In this document: one piece after another, positions 34,143-42,029 of the stretch
How positions within the stretch are numbered: the first letter of the stretch is position 1
Layout: every line of letters starts with the position of its first letter
NCBI RefSeq assembly: GCF_009935905.1
Contig: NZ_PREX01000001.1
Coordinates: 1 to 64,000 of the forward strand
DNA length: 64,000 nucleotides
Direction: 5' to 3'
Source: Alkalibacterium sp. MB6
GTDB lineage: Bacteria > Bacillota > Bacilli > Lactobacillales > Carnobacteriaceae_A
Program-made: the position numbers and the translations under genes
Notes under the pieces: model-generated
Seen by the model: the letters and a program-made list of their open reading frames with translations, nothing else
Databases searched by the model: none
What the model was told of the DNA's origin: nothing

Positions 34143-36101
34143 TTATTCTTTTATTGAAATGTGTTTCTCAAGTGTTTTGAGCGGTGTCAGCGGCTTGCCT
34201 CCACCTTCATAAAACTTGCCGAAAAACTCAACGTACTGAAGACGAGATGTATGCACATACGCGCTCAACATGGTTAAACCAATATTTATTGCATGCAAGG
34301 CAACCATGAGTAATAGCCCGACAGTAAATCTAAAGATTGGAGGCAATAACCCAACAATCATATTAAAGGCCATTCCGATATTGGCACTCGCTACTGCTAA
34401 AGCCATTAAACGGGTATAACTGACTGCGTCTCCAACATAACCAGAGATGCCGTAAAGATTGTAAAGCCCTAAACCAAGTCCTAGTGCTTTATTCGAATTG
34501 GCTAACATACTGATAATTAAAATACCGATCACATTAATCACAGCAAGGATAATACCCGCTTGAGCGACTAAATCGTTATTAAAGACCATTGATCCTAATA
34601 CCCATATGACGATACCAACAAGAATCATTGCCCAGGCGAAGCCATCGACATAAGCTGAAGACTTGTCGTTTTCGCTTGTCTTAATCACACCATTTAAAAT
34701 TAAGCTGTAAATCATTTGAATTAGTCCCAGTGCGACAGACAATATCATTACTGTCAGGACATCATCTTGAAGTGATAAGACATTAAATGGCAATTCGGCT
34801 CCAAATATACTCCCGAAAAACAATCCAAAAAACATGGTTGAGTAGGAATTAATATGAAGGAACTTCATAAATCTAGCAGCGCCACTTTTGAGGTGTAACA
34901 ATTTTAATGCTGCTAAGGTAACCCCAAATAAAAGCAGACCATAACCTAAATCGGCACTCATTATACCGAAGAATATAATGAAGAAAGGCACCATATGACC
35001 AGTCGGATCAACTCCTCCGTAACGTGGGAAGGAGAACATTTCCGTAATCATTTCAAACGGTTTAACGATCGTGTTGTTTTCAAGTACGACTGGTACATCT
35101 TGATACTCATCAACATCAATATCGTCGGTCAGTATCGCCACATTACTATCGCCACTTGTGTCTAACACAAATGCCTTCAAATCGTCGGCTTTGGCTTCTT
35201 CAATCCATCCAGTAAGCAGGAATAAATGTTCACTATTAACCAACAAGTCTGTTGCTGTTTTTCGTTCAGACAGATTGTAATAATATTCTTCGGCCAACTC
35301 CAGCTGTCTGTACTGCTCTTTCCACTGCTTCATCTCTAGTTTGATGGAGCTCACTAATTCTCTTTTCTCTTTTTGAGTTAAGAGATTCTGATACAAGGCA
35401 TCTTCTGGTAGTACCTTGTACTCATAGTTAACTTCTTGAAAGCTGTATTGATTGGTTATTTGAGTTAATTTTTTGTGCTCTTCTTTTGGAAGTATGATGA
35501 GATAAGCATGCTCATCTCCTCTAATATAAATCTCTTCAAAATAAATTCTGCCATTTTCTTTGAACTCGTCGATCATGGGCGCGGCATGTTCTTTATCAAC
35601 AGAACCGATCAACACGTCCATTAATCTTAAGTGAGCAACTTCCTCTGGCAAAAAGTTAAGGGAACGCCATCTTCTTAGATAGTCTTCTTCTTGTTTTAAG
35701 TCTTTCATCTCTTCGTCAAGCTGATTCAACTGCTTCTCTTTTTGAGAAACTTGGCTGATGACGCCTTCAATATCGTACTGTTCGACGCGCTCTTCCAATT
35801 CCTTCAATGTAAAGACTTCTTTTTTGGTTCTTAATTTCTCTAGGGTGCCTGGACCAGGTACAAAATCGTCCAAGTAGTTTAACGTGTATCTTATATCTTG
35901 AAGTGTCTCACTGATATCTGCTAAAGCAGTAGTATCAGCCGGGGTTTGTTCGCTATTCAAACCGACTAGCATGGTTTTTCCCATTTCCTCGCCTAAAGAC
36001 ATCACTTCAAGACTCTGCATTTCTTGAACACTTTTCAGAATCTCATCCTTATACTCTTGTTCAGCAAGAATGGTCAGTTTTTTCATTTTAGCTATTGCCA
36101 T
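34143..36101 (-). CDS. ntpI: V-type ATPase subunit I (a subunit)
   Basis: Stator membrane subunit with the ion half-channels. The 652 residues consist of a cytoplasmic N-terminal half with coiled-coil segments (about 90-140 and 230-280) and a C-terminal half with seven to eight membrane helices beginning near residue 365. The conserved arginine that faces the ring carboxylate is expected in the SYTRLMALAVA segment, where Arg is visible. It overlaps the ntpF end by 14 bases. Confidence 0.94.
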   Translation of the reverse strand: MAIAKMKKLTILAEQEYKDEILKSVQEMQSLEVMSLGEEMGKTMLVGLNSEQTPADTTALADISETLQDIRYTLNYLDDFVPGPGTLEKLRTKKEVFTLKELEERVEQYDIEGVISQVSQKEKQLNQLDEEMKDLKQEEDYLRRWRSLNFLPEEVAHLRLMDVLIGSVDKEHAAPMIDEFKENGRIYFEEIYIRGDEHAYLIILPKEEHKKLTQITNQYSFQEVNYEYKVLPEDALYQNLLTQKEKRELVSSIKLEMKQWKEQYRQLELAEEYYYNLSERKTATDLLVNSEHLFLLTGWIEEAKADDLKAFVLDTSGDSNVAILTDDIDVDEYQDVPVVLENNTIVKPFEMITEMFSFPRYGGVDPTGHMVPFFIIFFGIMSADLGYGLLLFGVTLAALKLLHLKSGAARFMKFLHINSYSTMFFGLFFGSIFGAELPFNVLSLQDDVLTVMILSVALGLIQMIYSLILNGVIKTSENDKSSAYVDGFAWAMILVGIVIWVLGSMVFNNDLVAQAGIILAVINVIGILIISMLANSNKALGLGLGLYNLYGISGYVGDAVSYTRLMALAVASANIGMAFNMIVGLLPPIFRFTVGLLLMVALHAINIGLTMLSAYVHTSRLQYVEFFGKFYEGGGKPLTPLKTLEKHISIKE

Positions 36102-36414
36102 ATCGACGCAACACCTCCTCTGCTATTCGAGTGGCTAATGAATCTTTCTTTTGTTCATAAGCTAACTCATAACGTTCGGTTTCTTTAGCAACTTCTTGAT
36201 GAAATTGCTCTTCATCTTTTGCTAGTGCCACTTGTGTTTCTTGATTGCTTTCTTTTTGAAACGCATCAATAGCTGAATCTGTTTCTTGTTTCATTCGTTC
36301 TATTTCTGCTTCTTTGTGTTTTTTTATTTCCTTGATTTCGTCATCGGCTCTTAACCTCAGTTCATCAACCCGAGCTTCTGCTTCTTTGACATAGTTAATC
36401 GCTTCTCGGTTCAT
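36088..36414 (-). CDS. ntpF: V-type ATPase peripheral stalk subunit (NtpF)
   Basis: First gene of the operon. The 108-residue product is one long highly charged Glu/Lys/Gln helix, the G/H-type partner of NtpE in the peripheral stalk. The assignment comes from coiled-coil composition and position before ntpI, exactly as in E. hirae ntpF. AAAGGGGG precedes the ATG. Its ribosome binding site begins two bases after the T run of the structured leader. Confidence 0.88.
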   Translation of the reverse strand: MNREAINYVKEAEARVDELRLRADDEIKEIKKHKEAEIERMKQETDSAIDAFQKESNQETQVALAKDEEQFHQEVAKETERYELAYEQKKDSLATRIAEEVLRRYGNS

Positions 36415-36429
36415 TATAATCCCCCTTTC

Positions 36430-36496
36430 AAAAAAAGGGCGTAGCTAACAAGCTTCTTCTCACCCCAGAAGAAATTTACCTTGAAAGCTAACGCCC
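36430..36496 (-). promoter_or_regulatory. Structured 5' leader of the V-ATPase operon, candidate riboswitch/attenuator
   Basis: Read on the minus strand, an outer stem GGGCGT/ACGCCC (36491-36496 with 36437-36442), extended by AGCT/AGCT across one bulged base, surrounds an asymmetric internal loop and an inner hairpin TTCTTCT/AGAAGAA with loop GGGGTG. Seven T follow at once (36430-36436), then the ntpF ribosome binding site. The promoter lies upstream of the structure, so it is in the operon's own leader. The layout is aptamer-like with the outer stem doubling as terminator. A Na+-sensing class (DUF1646 / Na+-I) is plausible from gene context but was not verified. Confidence 0.6.
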
Positions 36497-36531
36497 AACC
36501 GTTTAATTAATATTTTAATCTCACTTCTATA

Positions 36532-36559
36532 ATTTTAACACACGTCACAATTATGTCAA
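36532..36559 (-). promoter_or_regulatory. Promoter of the V-ATPase operon
   Basis: Perfect TTGACA (36554-36559), a 16-base spacer and TAAAAT (36532-36537) with extended -10 TGT. Transcription would start about 30 bases before the folded leader. Confidence 0.75.
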
Positions 36560-36602
36560 TAGATGTGCTTGTGTAGTGGTGGCTTTCGGATATATTTTGG
36601 TA

Positions 36603-37490
36603 TTATTTTATTTCAGTGGTTTCTCGGTTAACGCCATAGCTAAAAATGGATAGAGAGCCGAATCCCGTATGAGAAGCAACCGTTGGCCCATAGCTGCTGA
36701 TAAAAATATCTTTAGGATTAGCACGTTCTTTTAATTCAGCTTTGATCTGTTCGGCTTCTTGCGGAACGCCCACATGACCGATAAAAATAGGGTGGTCTTC
36801 ACTAGTTTCTAAATGCTTAACCGTCTGATCAATCAAGTACTTGATGGATTTCTTCCGGCCTCTTACTTTTGATTGAGGAACAAGTTTTCCGTTCGCATTC
36901 ATGATTAAAATAGGTTTAACACTTAACAACGAACCAACTGTGGCGGCTGTAGCTGAAATTCTGCCTCCTCTTTGCAGGTGCTTGATATCATCCACGGTTA
37001 CCCAAGAATGGTAGTGAAGCTTGTTCTGCTCAACGAAATTAATCAAAGCATCTTTCGTGTACCCTTCTTCTTTTTTCAAAGCTGCTTCGTATACTAATAG
37101 TCCTTGTCCTAAACTGACCGCTTTGGTGTCGATAATCGTAATATCCACCTCGCCATATTCTTCTTCAAGCATCTGTTTTGCTTGACGGGCACTGTTTTGT
37201 GAACCGGATAATTCAGACGACATGGCTAAGTAAATAACCGGTATCTTCTTATCCATGTAATGCTTAAACTTCTCAAGATACTGGTGCACATTAACTTGGG
37301 ATGTCGATGCCGTCTCTCCATTTTTTAACCTTTGGAAAAAGTCATCTTTATCAAACGTTCTACCCATATCATCAAGCAGTTCTTCTCCACTAATATTGAT
37401 GACAAATTGCATAATATCTAGATTAAAACGATCAACCATTTCCAACGGCAAATCACAGCATGAATCAGTAATCAGCTGATACTCAGTCAT
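36603..37490 (-). CDS. DegV family fatty-acid-binding protein (FakB-type)
   Basis: DegV proteins hold a fatty acid in an EDD fold; FakB members present it to FakA for phosphorylation. The 295-residue product has the N-terminal DSCCDLP segment, the SSELSGS motif with the serine that contacts the fatty acid carboxylate, and the LQRGGRIS motif. Start: ATG at 37490 with AAGGAG eight bases upstream; a GTG nine bases earlier overlaps that site. It is a single-gene unit before the V-ATPase. Chain specificity cannot be predicted here. Confidence 0.88.
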   Translation of the reverse strand: MTEYQLITDSCCDLPLEMVDRFNLDIMQFVINISGEELLDDMGRTFDKDDFFQRLKNGETASTSQVNVHQYLEKFKHYMDKKIPVIYLAMSSELSGSQNSARQAKQMLEEEYGEVDITIIDTKAVSLGQGLLVYEAALKKEEGYTKDALINFVEQNKLHYHSWVTVDDIKHLQRGGRISATAATVGSLLSVKPILIMNANGKLVPQSKVRGRKKSIKYLIDQTVKHLETSEDHPIFIGHVGVPQEAEQIKAELKERANPKDIFISSYGPTVASHTGFGSLSIFSYGVNRETTEIK

Positions 37491-37519
37491 AATCTCCACT
37501 CCTTTATCATTACATATCT

Positions 37520-37548
37520 ATTATACGTATTTTTATCAAAAATAGAAA
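37520..37548 (-). promoter_or_regulatory. Candidate promoter of the degV gene
   Basis: Perfect TATAAT on the minus strand (37520-37525) with a weak TTTCTA 17 bases upstream, about 25 bases before the start. Confidence 0.45.
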
Positions 37549-37626
37549 CGTATCCTATTGGAAATTTCTTTTTTTAAACTTTTTCACATCATTCTATCGC
37601 TTTAATAATTAGATTTAAAAAAAGAA

Positions 37627-37655
37627 TTGACTAAAGAACGCTTGTTCGCTATACT
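37627..37655 (+). promoter_or_regulatory. Promoter of the unknown gene at 37.7 kb
   Basis: TTGACT, a 17-base spacer and TATACT, about 30 bases before the start codon. It is divergent from the degV promoter. Confidence 0.72.
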
Positions 37656-37684
37656 AATGGTAACATATGTTCGGGAGGTCCATT

Positions 37685-38005
37685 ATGGGAAAACAAGCAG
37701 CGGATACACCACTAGTTGACTATTTAAAAAGAGGCTATGGGTCCTTGGTGTCATCCTTTTCAAACGTTCAGCCTCAAATGCCTAAAGAGCAAATCGCCTT
37801 CTTTCTAAAACAAGCGGTTAGAAAACAAACACGTATTATTGTCCAAGTAAACCCTACTAGTCACGCAGATAGAATCACAGAATTTGGTGGAGTAGCCTAT
37901 TTCTCTCCTAAATCGACTCAAATCATTTTGAAAACCGATAACCAACAAACGACTTACTTACTTAATGCTAAAGACATTCGACATATTCGTCGAATGGTGA
38001 AATAA
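37685..38005 (+). CDS. Conserved-looking small protein, unknown function
   Basis: A 106-residue soluble protein that I do not recognise securely. The N-terminal half is basic and helical; the C-terminal half, with alternating FGGVAYFSP, IILKTD and YLLNAKDIRHIRR segments, looks like a small beta-barrel that may be YolD-like, but this is weak. ATG at 37685 has GGGAGG six bases upstream; an ATG 18 bases earlier lies before that site. It has its own good promoter and terminator, so it is very likely expressed as a single gene between degV and opuC. Confidence 0.7.
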   Translation: MGKQAADTPLVDYLKRGYGSLVSSFSNVQPQMPKEQIAFFLKQAVRKQTRIIVQVNPTSHADRITEFGGVAYFSPKSTQIILKTDNQQTTYLLNAKDIRHIRRMVK

Positions 38006-38014
38006 ATGAATAGA

Positions 38015-38060
38015 AAAAAACATCCTTCAACCACTTTCAAACGGTTGAAGGATGTTTTTT
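38015..38060. terminator. Bidirectional terminator between the 37.7-kb gene and opuC
   Basis: Stem of 18 pairs including A/T tracts (38015-38032 with 38043-38060), loop of ten bases. T runs occur on both strands; it ends the plus-strand gene and the converging opuC operon. Confidence 0.93.
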
Positions 38061-38090
38061 AGTTTAAGGTGTCTTGATTACAGTCTTTCA

Positions 38091-38783
38091 TTAACTTTTA
38101 CGAGCTCGGCTAGACGGATCTAATCGTCTCTCTAACCAAGCCAATACCAAGTCAGCAAGAACGGCCATCAAAGCTGTTGGGATCGCACCAGCAAGAATAA
38201 TGGCACCACCACTGGATGCGTTCACTCCACGTTGAATGATGTCACCCAACCCTCCGGCTCCGATAAAGGTTCCGATAGCTGTGACCCCGATACCAACCAC
38301 TAATGCATTTCTTAAACCGGCCATAATGACGGATAGAGCCATAGGCAGTTCCACTTTATAAGTCAATTGCCACCATGTCATTCCCATCCCTTTACCTGCA
38401 TCGAGTAAAGCATTGTCAACGTTTTTAACGCCTGCGTAAGTATTCTTAATGATAGGTAGAATGGAGTATAGAAATACAGTAATGATAACGGTATTGGTCC
38501 CTATTCCAAAGCCCAACATTAAAATGGACAACATGGCTAGAGACGGAATCGTCTGGATAACGTTAGCGATACCAATAACCCAATCTGCCAGTTTTCCATG
38601 ACGGGCAATGTAAAACCCTAGAGGAATAGCAATAATAGCAGCAAGAAGCACACCATAAATGGATATAAGGAAGTGTCTTAAAAATTGTTCCCAAAGGTAA
38701 GGACCATTTTGCTGAACATAATAAAACAATTGTTCTAGAATAGTCATATCTGTGACATCAGTTAATCCTTCTATATTCAGCAT
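38091..38783 (-). CDS. opuCD: OpuC-type osmoprotectant permease (second)
   Basis: Membrane subunit of a quaternary-amine/betaine importer. The 230-residue protein has five to six helices and the BPD_transp_1 coupling segment around the GMGMTWWQLTYKVELP stretch. It follows the binding-protein gene by one base, completing the order CA-CB-CC-CD known from Bacillus and Listeria. AGGAGGG precedes the ATG. The name opuCD follows position; OpuB and OpuC cannot be separated by sequence alone. Confidence 0.88.
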   Translation of the reverse strand: MLNIEGLTDVTDMTILEQLFYYVQQNGPYLWEQFLRHFLISIYGVLLAAIIAIPLGFYIARHGKLADWVIGIANVIQTIPSLAMLSILMLGFGIGTNTVIITVFLYSILPIIKNTYAGVKNVDNALLDAGKGMGMTWWQLTYKVELPMALSVIMAGLRNALVVGIGVTAIGTFIGAGGLGDIIQRGVNASSGGAIILAGAIPTALMAVLADLVLAWLERRLDPSSRARKS

Positions 38784-38784
38784 A

Positions 38785-39738
38785 TTATTCCCCTCCTATC
38801 GGTTCTAGATATGGTTCAGTGTCTTCAAAATAATTGTTTTGTTCTAAAAATTCACGGGCTACAGTTGCTGGTTCAACTAAGTATTCATCAGCAACATAGT
38901 TCAGTTCTTGCATCATTTCCGTTGCGATAGTGCCTTCCATTTTTAACAAAATTTCATCTAGAATAGGGTATTCTTCAATAAGTTCAAATGTCGCTCCCGG
39001 ACTTGCATCATAGGGTGGGAAGAAGTTTAAATCGTCTTCCAAGTAAACCAAATCATAACTGGCAATTCTTCCATCAGTTGAATAACCTAAAACGACATCC
39101 ATATTACCAGAAGCAACCGCATCGTATACTAGACCAATTTCCATCGGGTAAACCGTTTCAAAATTAAATTGATAGGTCTCTAAGAACGCATTGTACCCAT
39201 CACCTTCTCTTACCATCCAGGAGTTATCAACTCCGGCTGTTAACTCATCAGCGATAGGCGCTAAATCACTGACCGTTTCTAAGTCATACTCTTCGGCCAT
39301 GTCTCTACTCACTAAGAAGGCGTAACTGTTCGCAAATCCATATGATGGATAAAACTTTTGGTTATATATGTCCGCAAAACCTTCTACTACTGTTGAATAA
39401 GCTAGGTCAGGATCAGTAATCGGATCCATGCCCAATTCACCAGTCAAAGCTGTTCCTGTATACCTAGCGGCCGCTATATCTGCATCCCCTTGAACAAGGG
39501 CCTGGTTAACCATGGTGGATGAGCCCAAGTTTTGAATCACTTCGACTTCTAAATCGGAGTAATGTTCAATCATTCCTTCTACAACGAAGCCTAAGATAAC
39601 CATTTCCGTCGACGATTGAGTGGCAACGGTTATCGTTCCTTCTTCTAAATCCCCTCCTAATCCAGGTAAAGAGCAGGCCGCTGTCAATGATGTTGCCGCA
39701 GCTAATGCAGCTAATTTTAATTTATTATTTGTATTCAC
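38785..39738 (-). CDS. opuCC: Osmoprotectant-binding lipoprotein
   Basis: Extracellular substrate-binding protein for glycine betaine, carnitine, choline or a relative. The 317-residue product has a lipoprotein signal with lipobox LTAAC (Cys22) and then an OpuAC (SBP type II) domain, acidic overall. The start is GTG; AAAGGA lies about 13 bases upstream, which is a long spacing and suggests modest initiation or coupling to the upstream gene, whose stop is 19 bases away. Confidence 0.9.
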   Translation of the reverse strand: MNTNNKLKLAALAAATSLTAACSLPGLGGDLEEGTITVATQSSTEMVILGFVVEGMIEHYSDLEVEVIQNLGSSTMVNQALVQGDADIAAARYTGTALTGELGMDPITDPDLAYSTVVEGFADIYNQKFYPSYGFANSYAFLVSRDMAEEYDLETVSDLAPIADELTAGVDNSWMVREGDGYNAFLETYQFNFETVYPMEIGLVYDAVASGNMDVVLGYSTDGRIASYDLVYLEDDLNFFPPYDASPGATFELIEEYPILDEILLKMEGTIATEMMQELNYVADEYLVEPATVAREFLEQNNYFEDTEPYLEPIGGE

Positions 39739-39757
39739 TATTTTTTAGCCGTCCTTT

Positions 39758-40390
39758 CTATCCTGAGATTAAGTTTCTAGGCGTTACTTTCTTTTCAAGT
39801 AAACCTAATAAGAAATCAACGAGTAATGCCAAGATGGTCACAGGGATGGTTCCGCCTATTATTAATTCTGGAATGTAGGCATTCAAACCATTAAAGATGA
39901 AATCGCCTAATCCTCCTGCACCAATGTAACTAGCCAAGGCTGCCCAAGCGATAACATAAGTACCCGATAAACGGATACCCGCCATGATAACCGGCGCTGC
40001 TTGAGGCAATTCCACTCGACGAATCAATTGCATTTCGGTCATACCCATTCCCCGTGCTGCATCCACCAAATCAGGATTCACTCGTCGCATCCCTGTATAT
40101 GTGTTTCTCAAAATGGGAAGCAACGAATAAATGAACAAGGCAATAATTGCTGGTAATTGCCCGATACCAAATAAAGGAATCATTAGCGCTAATAAAGCAA
40201 GTGAAGGGACAGTTTGCAAAATAGAAGCTATTCCAATAACAATATCAGCCAATTTACCCGTTCGTGTTAACGCAATTCCTAAAGGAACAGCAACCAGTAC
40301 GCCAAGGAACAAAGCAACTAGCGATATATATAAGTGTTCAAAGATTAATCGTATCAATTCCGATCCATATCTAGAAAAAAAATCGACCAT
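39758..40390 (-). CDS. opuCB: OpuC-type osmoprotectant permease (first)
   Basis: First membrane subunit of the transporter. The 210 residues show five to six membrane helices and the cytoplasmic coupling loop [16 protein letters not shown], closely parallel to that of the second permease; the two probably arose by duplication and form a heterodimer. ATG with AAGGAGG upstream, 12 bases after the ATPase gene. Confidence 0.9.
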   Translation of the reverse strand: MVDFFSRYGSELIRLIFEHLYISLVALFLGVLVAVPLGIALTRTGKLADIVIGIASILQTVPSLALLALMIPLFGIGQLPAIIALFIYSLLPILRNTYTGMRRVNPDLVDAARGMGMTEMQLIRRVELPQAAPVIMAGIRLSGTYVIAWAALASYIGAGGLGDFIFNGLNAYIPELIIGGTIPVTILALLVDFLLGLLEKKVTPRNLISG

Positions 40391-40402
40391 TATGCATCCT
40401 CC

Positions 40403-41569
40403 TTACTCTACTTCACTAGGGATAATTTGCCCTAACGGTTGGCTATCTGCTTCCTCATCGCCTCCCCAAATCGTATCGTAAACGATATCTACTAAGGACG
40501 CGCGTGTGACCAGACCTTTTAATCGGTTCTCTTCATCTAATACAGGAATATTTTTAAATCCTCTTTTAAGCATTCGGTCCGCAGCATCACGTAATAAGGT
40601 GTGTGATTTAACATAAAAAACAGGTGTTAGAATTTCTTTTACTAAAGTTGCTTTATTTCGATTCCGGTTGATTGCTTCAAAGTCAATCATGCCAAGCAAG
40701 TGTGCCGATTCATCAATAACAAATAATTGGTCAACTCGCTTGTTCCTCATGATACGAATCGCATCTCCCAGTGTGGTATCAGCTGCCACACTGATTGGGT
40801 TTTTAACCATGACTTCGTCCACTGTTTGAATTGGCGAACGTTGTTTCAATCGGTCTTCACCTAAGAAACTCTCGACGAATTCGTTGGCTGGGTTCGCAAT
40901 GATATTATCAGGTGTATCGTATTGAACAATTTTACCTTCGGACATAATGGCAATTTTATCTGCTAATTTTAACGCTTCGTCCATGTCATGTGTCACAAAA
41001 ACAACTGTACGTCCCATTTCTTCTTGAAGGTGTTTTACTAACTCTTGCAATGCATCACGCGTGATAGGGTCCAGTGCACCAAAAGGTTCGTCCATCAATA
41101 TAATGTCTTGGTCCGCAGCCAACGCTCGAATAACACCCACACGTTGCTGTTGCCCACCTGATAGTTCCTGTGGGTAACGATCTAAAAATTCGTCAGGCAT
41201 ATCCACACGGTCTAACAGACGTTTGGCAGACTGTTTCATTTTCTCTTGATCCCATTTTAGTAATTTAGGAACCATAATGATGTTTTCATAAACCGTCATA
41301 TGAGGCATCAAACCGGTTTGTTGAATAACGTATCCAATTCGGCGTCTTAATTTCACTGGATCCTCATCTTTTATGTTCTTTCCATCAATCAGTATCTCTC
41401 CTGCAGTCGAATCGACCATACGGTTAATCATTCTCATGGTCGTAGTTTTCCCGCTTCCGGACGTTCCGATAAGTACGACAAATTCACCTTTATTTATCTT
41501 TAGCGAAATATTGTCAACAGCGACTGTACCATCATTATACTCTTTTGATACATTCTTAAATTCAATCAT
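40403..41569 (-). CDS. opuCA: OpuC-type ATPase with tandem CBS domains
   Basis: Energises compatible-solute import. The 388 residues contain Walker A GTSGSGKT (35-42), signature LSGGQ, Walker B LMDEPFGALD, and a C-terminal pair of CBS domains (about 250-370) that in OpuA/OpuC-type ATPases respond to ionic strength or cyclic-di-AMP. The acidic C-terminal tail (EEAD) resembles the OpuA sensor tails. It is the first gene of the operon, behind a long structured leader. Confidence 0.93.
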   Translation of the reverse strand: MIEFKNVSKEYNDGTVAVDNISLKINKGEFVVLIGTSGSGKTTTMRMINRMVDSTAGEILIDGKNIKDEDPVKLRRRIGYVIQQTGLMPHMTVYENIIMVPKLLKWDQEKMKQSAKRLLDRVDMPDEFLDRYPQELSGGQQQRVGVIRALAADQDIILMDEPFGALDPITRDALQELVKHLQEEMGRTVVFVTHDMDEALKLADKIAIMSEGKIVQYDTPDNIIANPANEFVESFLGEDRLKQRSPIQTVDEVMVKNPISVAADTTLGDAIRIMRNKRVDQLFVIDESAHLLGMIDFEAINRNRNKATLVKEILTPVFYVKSHTLLRDAADRMLKRGFKNIPVLDEENRLKGLVTRASLVDIVYDTIWGGDEEADSQPLGQIIPSEVE

Positions 41570-41632
41570 GTCCTCTACTCCTCTGTAGTAAATTTGACTG
41601 TTTTATTCACTTTATTACCTCATTCATTGACC

Positions 41633-41769
41633 AAAAAAAAGCTGTGTGAACGTCACAAAGGTAGACTTTTGCCATCTCCTCTATCTCACACAGTGCCATT
41701 GACGTGTTACCCTTATGTAAATGATGAGGGTAAGCTATCCAGTCAATCTCGTTTCTCATAACAATTGTA
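41633..41769 (-). promoter_or_regulatory. Structured leader with terminator upstream of opuC
   Basis: On the minus strand a first domain has an outer ATTGAC/GTCAAT stem (41742-41747 with 41698-41703) around a TTACCCT/AGGGTAA hairpin (41727-41733 with 41707-41713). A second domain is a CTGTGTGA/TCACACAG hairpin (41686-41693 with 41642-41649) followed by eight T (41633-41640). A TACAAT -10-like box is at 41764-41769 without a good -35. The opuCA start is about 64 bases past the T run. No known riboswitch class was recognised; the c-di-AMP (ydaO) consensus is not apparent. Confidence 0.55.
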
Positions 41770-41774
41770 TGCAA

Positions 41775-41985
41775 CTATTTTAATGAAAAATTAGCTCCTC
41801 AAATATTATTACAGAAAGAGAAAGGGATTGCAAATGATAAGATTACAAGCATTACAGACTTCCACTGCGGGTTTGTAACTGATTTCAACCACTTTTCATA
41901 AACATAAGTAATTATTAGAATATGATGAGTTTTCACATTTATATATCGATTCTGACTTTTTTTATGCATTCGAACTGTATAAAAC
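41775..41985. other. Intergenic stretch without supported gene
   Basis: AT-rich DNA between the opuC leader and the cls terminator. A 66-codon minus-strand frame here lacks a ribosome binding site and has shadow-like composition, so it is not called. Confidence 0.5.
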
Positions 41986-41986
41986 A

Positions 41987-42026
41987 AAAAAATGACCAAC
42001 CCTCGTTATAAAGGCTGATCATTTTT
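41987..42026 (-). terminator. Terminator of cls
   Basis: A ten-pair stem with two wobble pairs (ATGATCAGCC with GGTTGGTCAT on the minus strand) is followed by seven T. It starts a few bases after the cls stop. Confidence 0.8.
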
Positions 42027-42029
42027 TCT

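Noticed and set aside
36430-36496. Simple terminator of the degV gene
   Set aside because: The ntp promoter lies upstream of the hairpin and there is no room for one downstream, so it is part of the ntp leader even if it also stops degV transcripts.
37667-37684. Earlier ATG start for the unknown gene at 37.7 kb
   Set aside because: It precedes the GGGAGG ribosome site that is correctly spaced from ATG 37685.
41799-41999. A 66-codon minus-strand frame between opuC and cls
   Set aside because: No ribosome binding site or promoter, shadow-like composition, and it overlaps AT-rich spacer.
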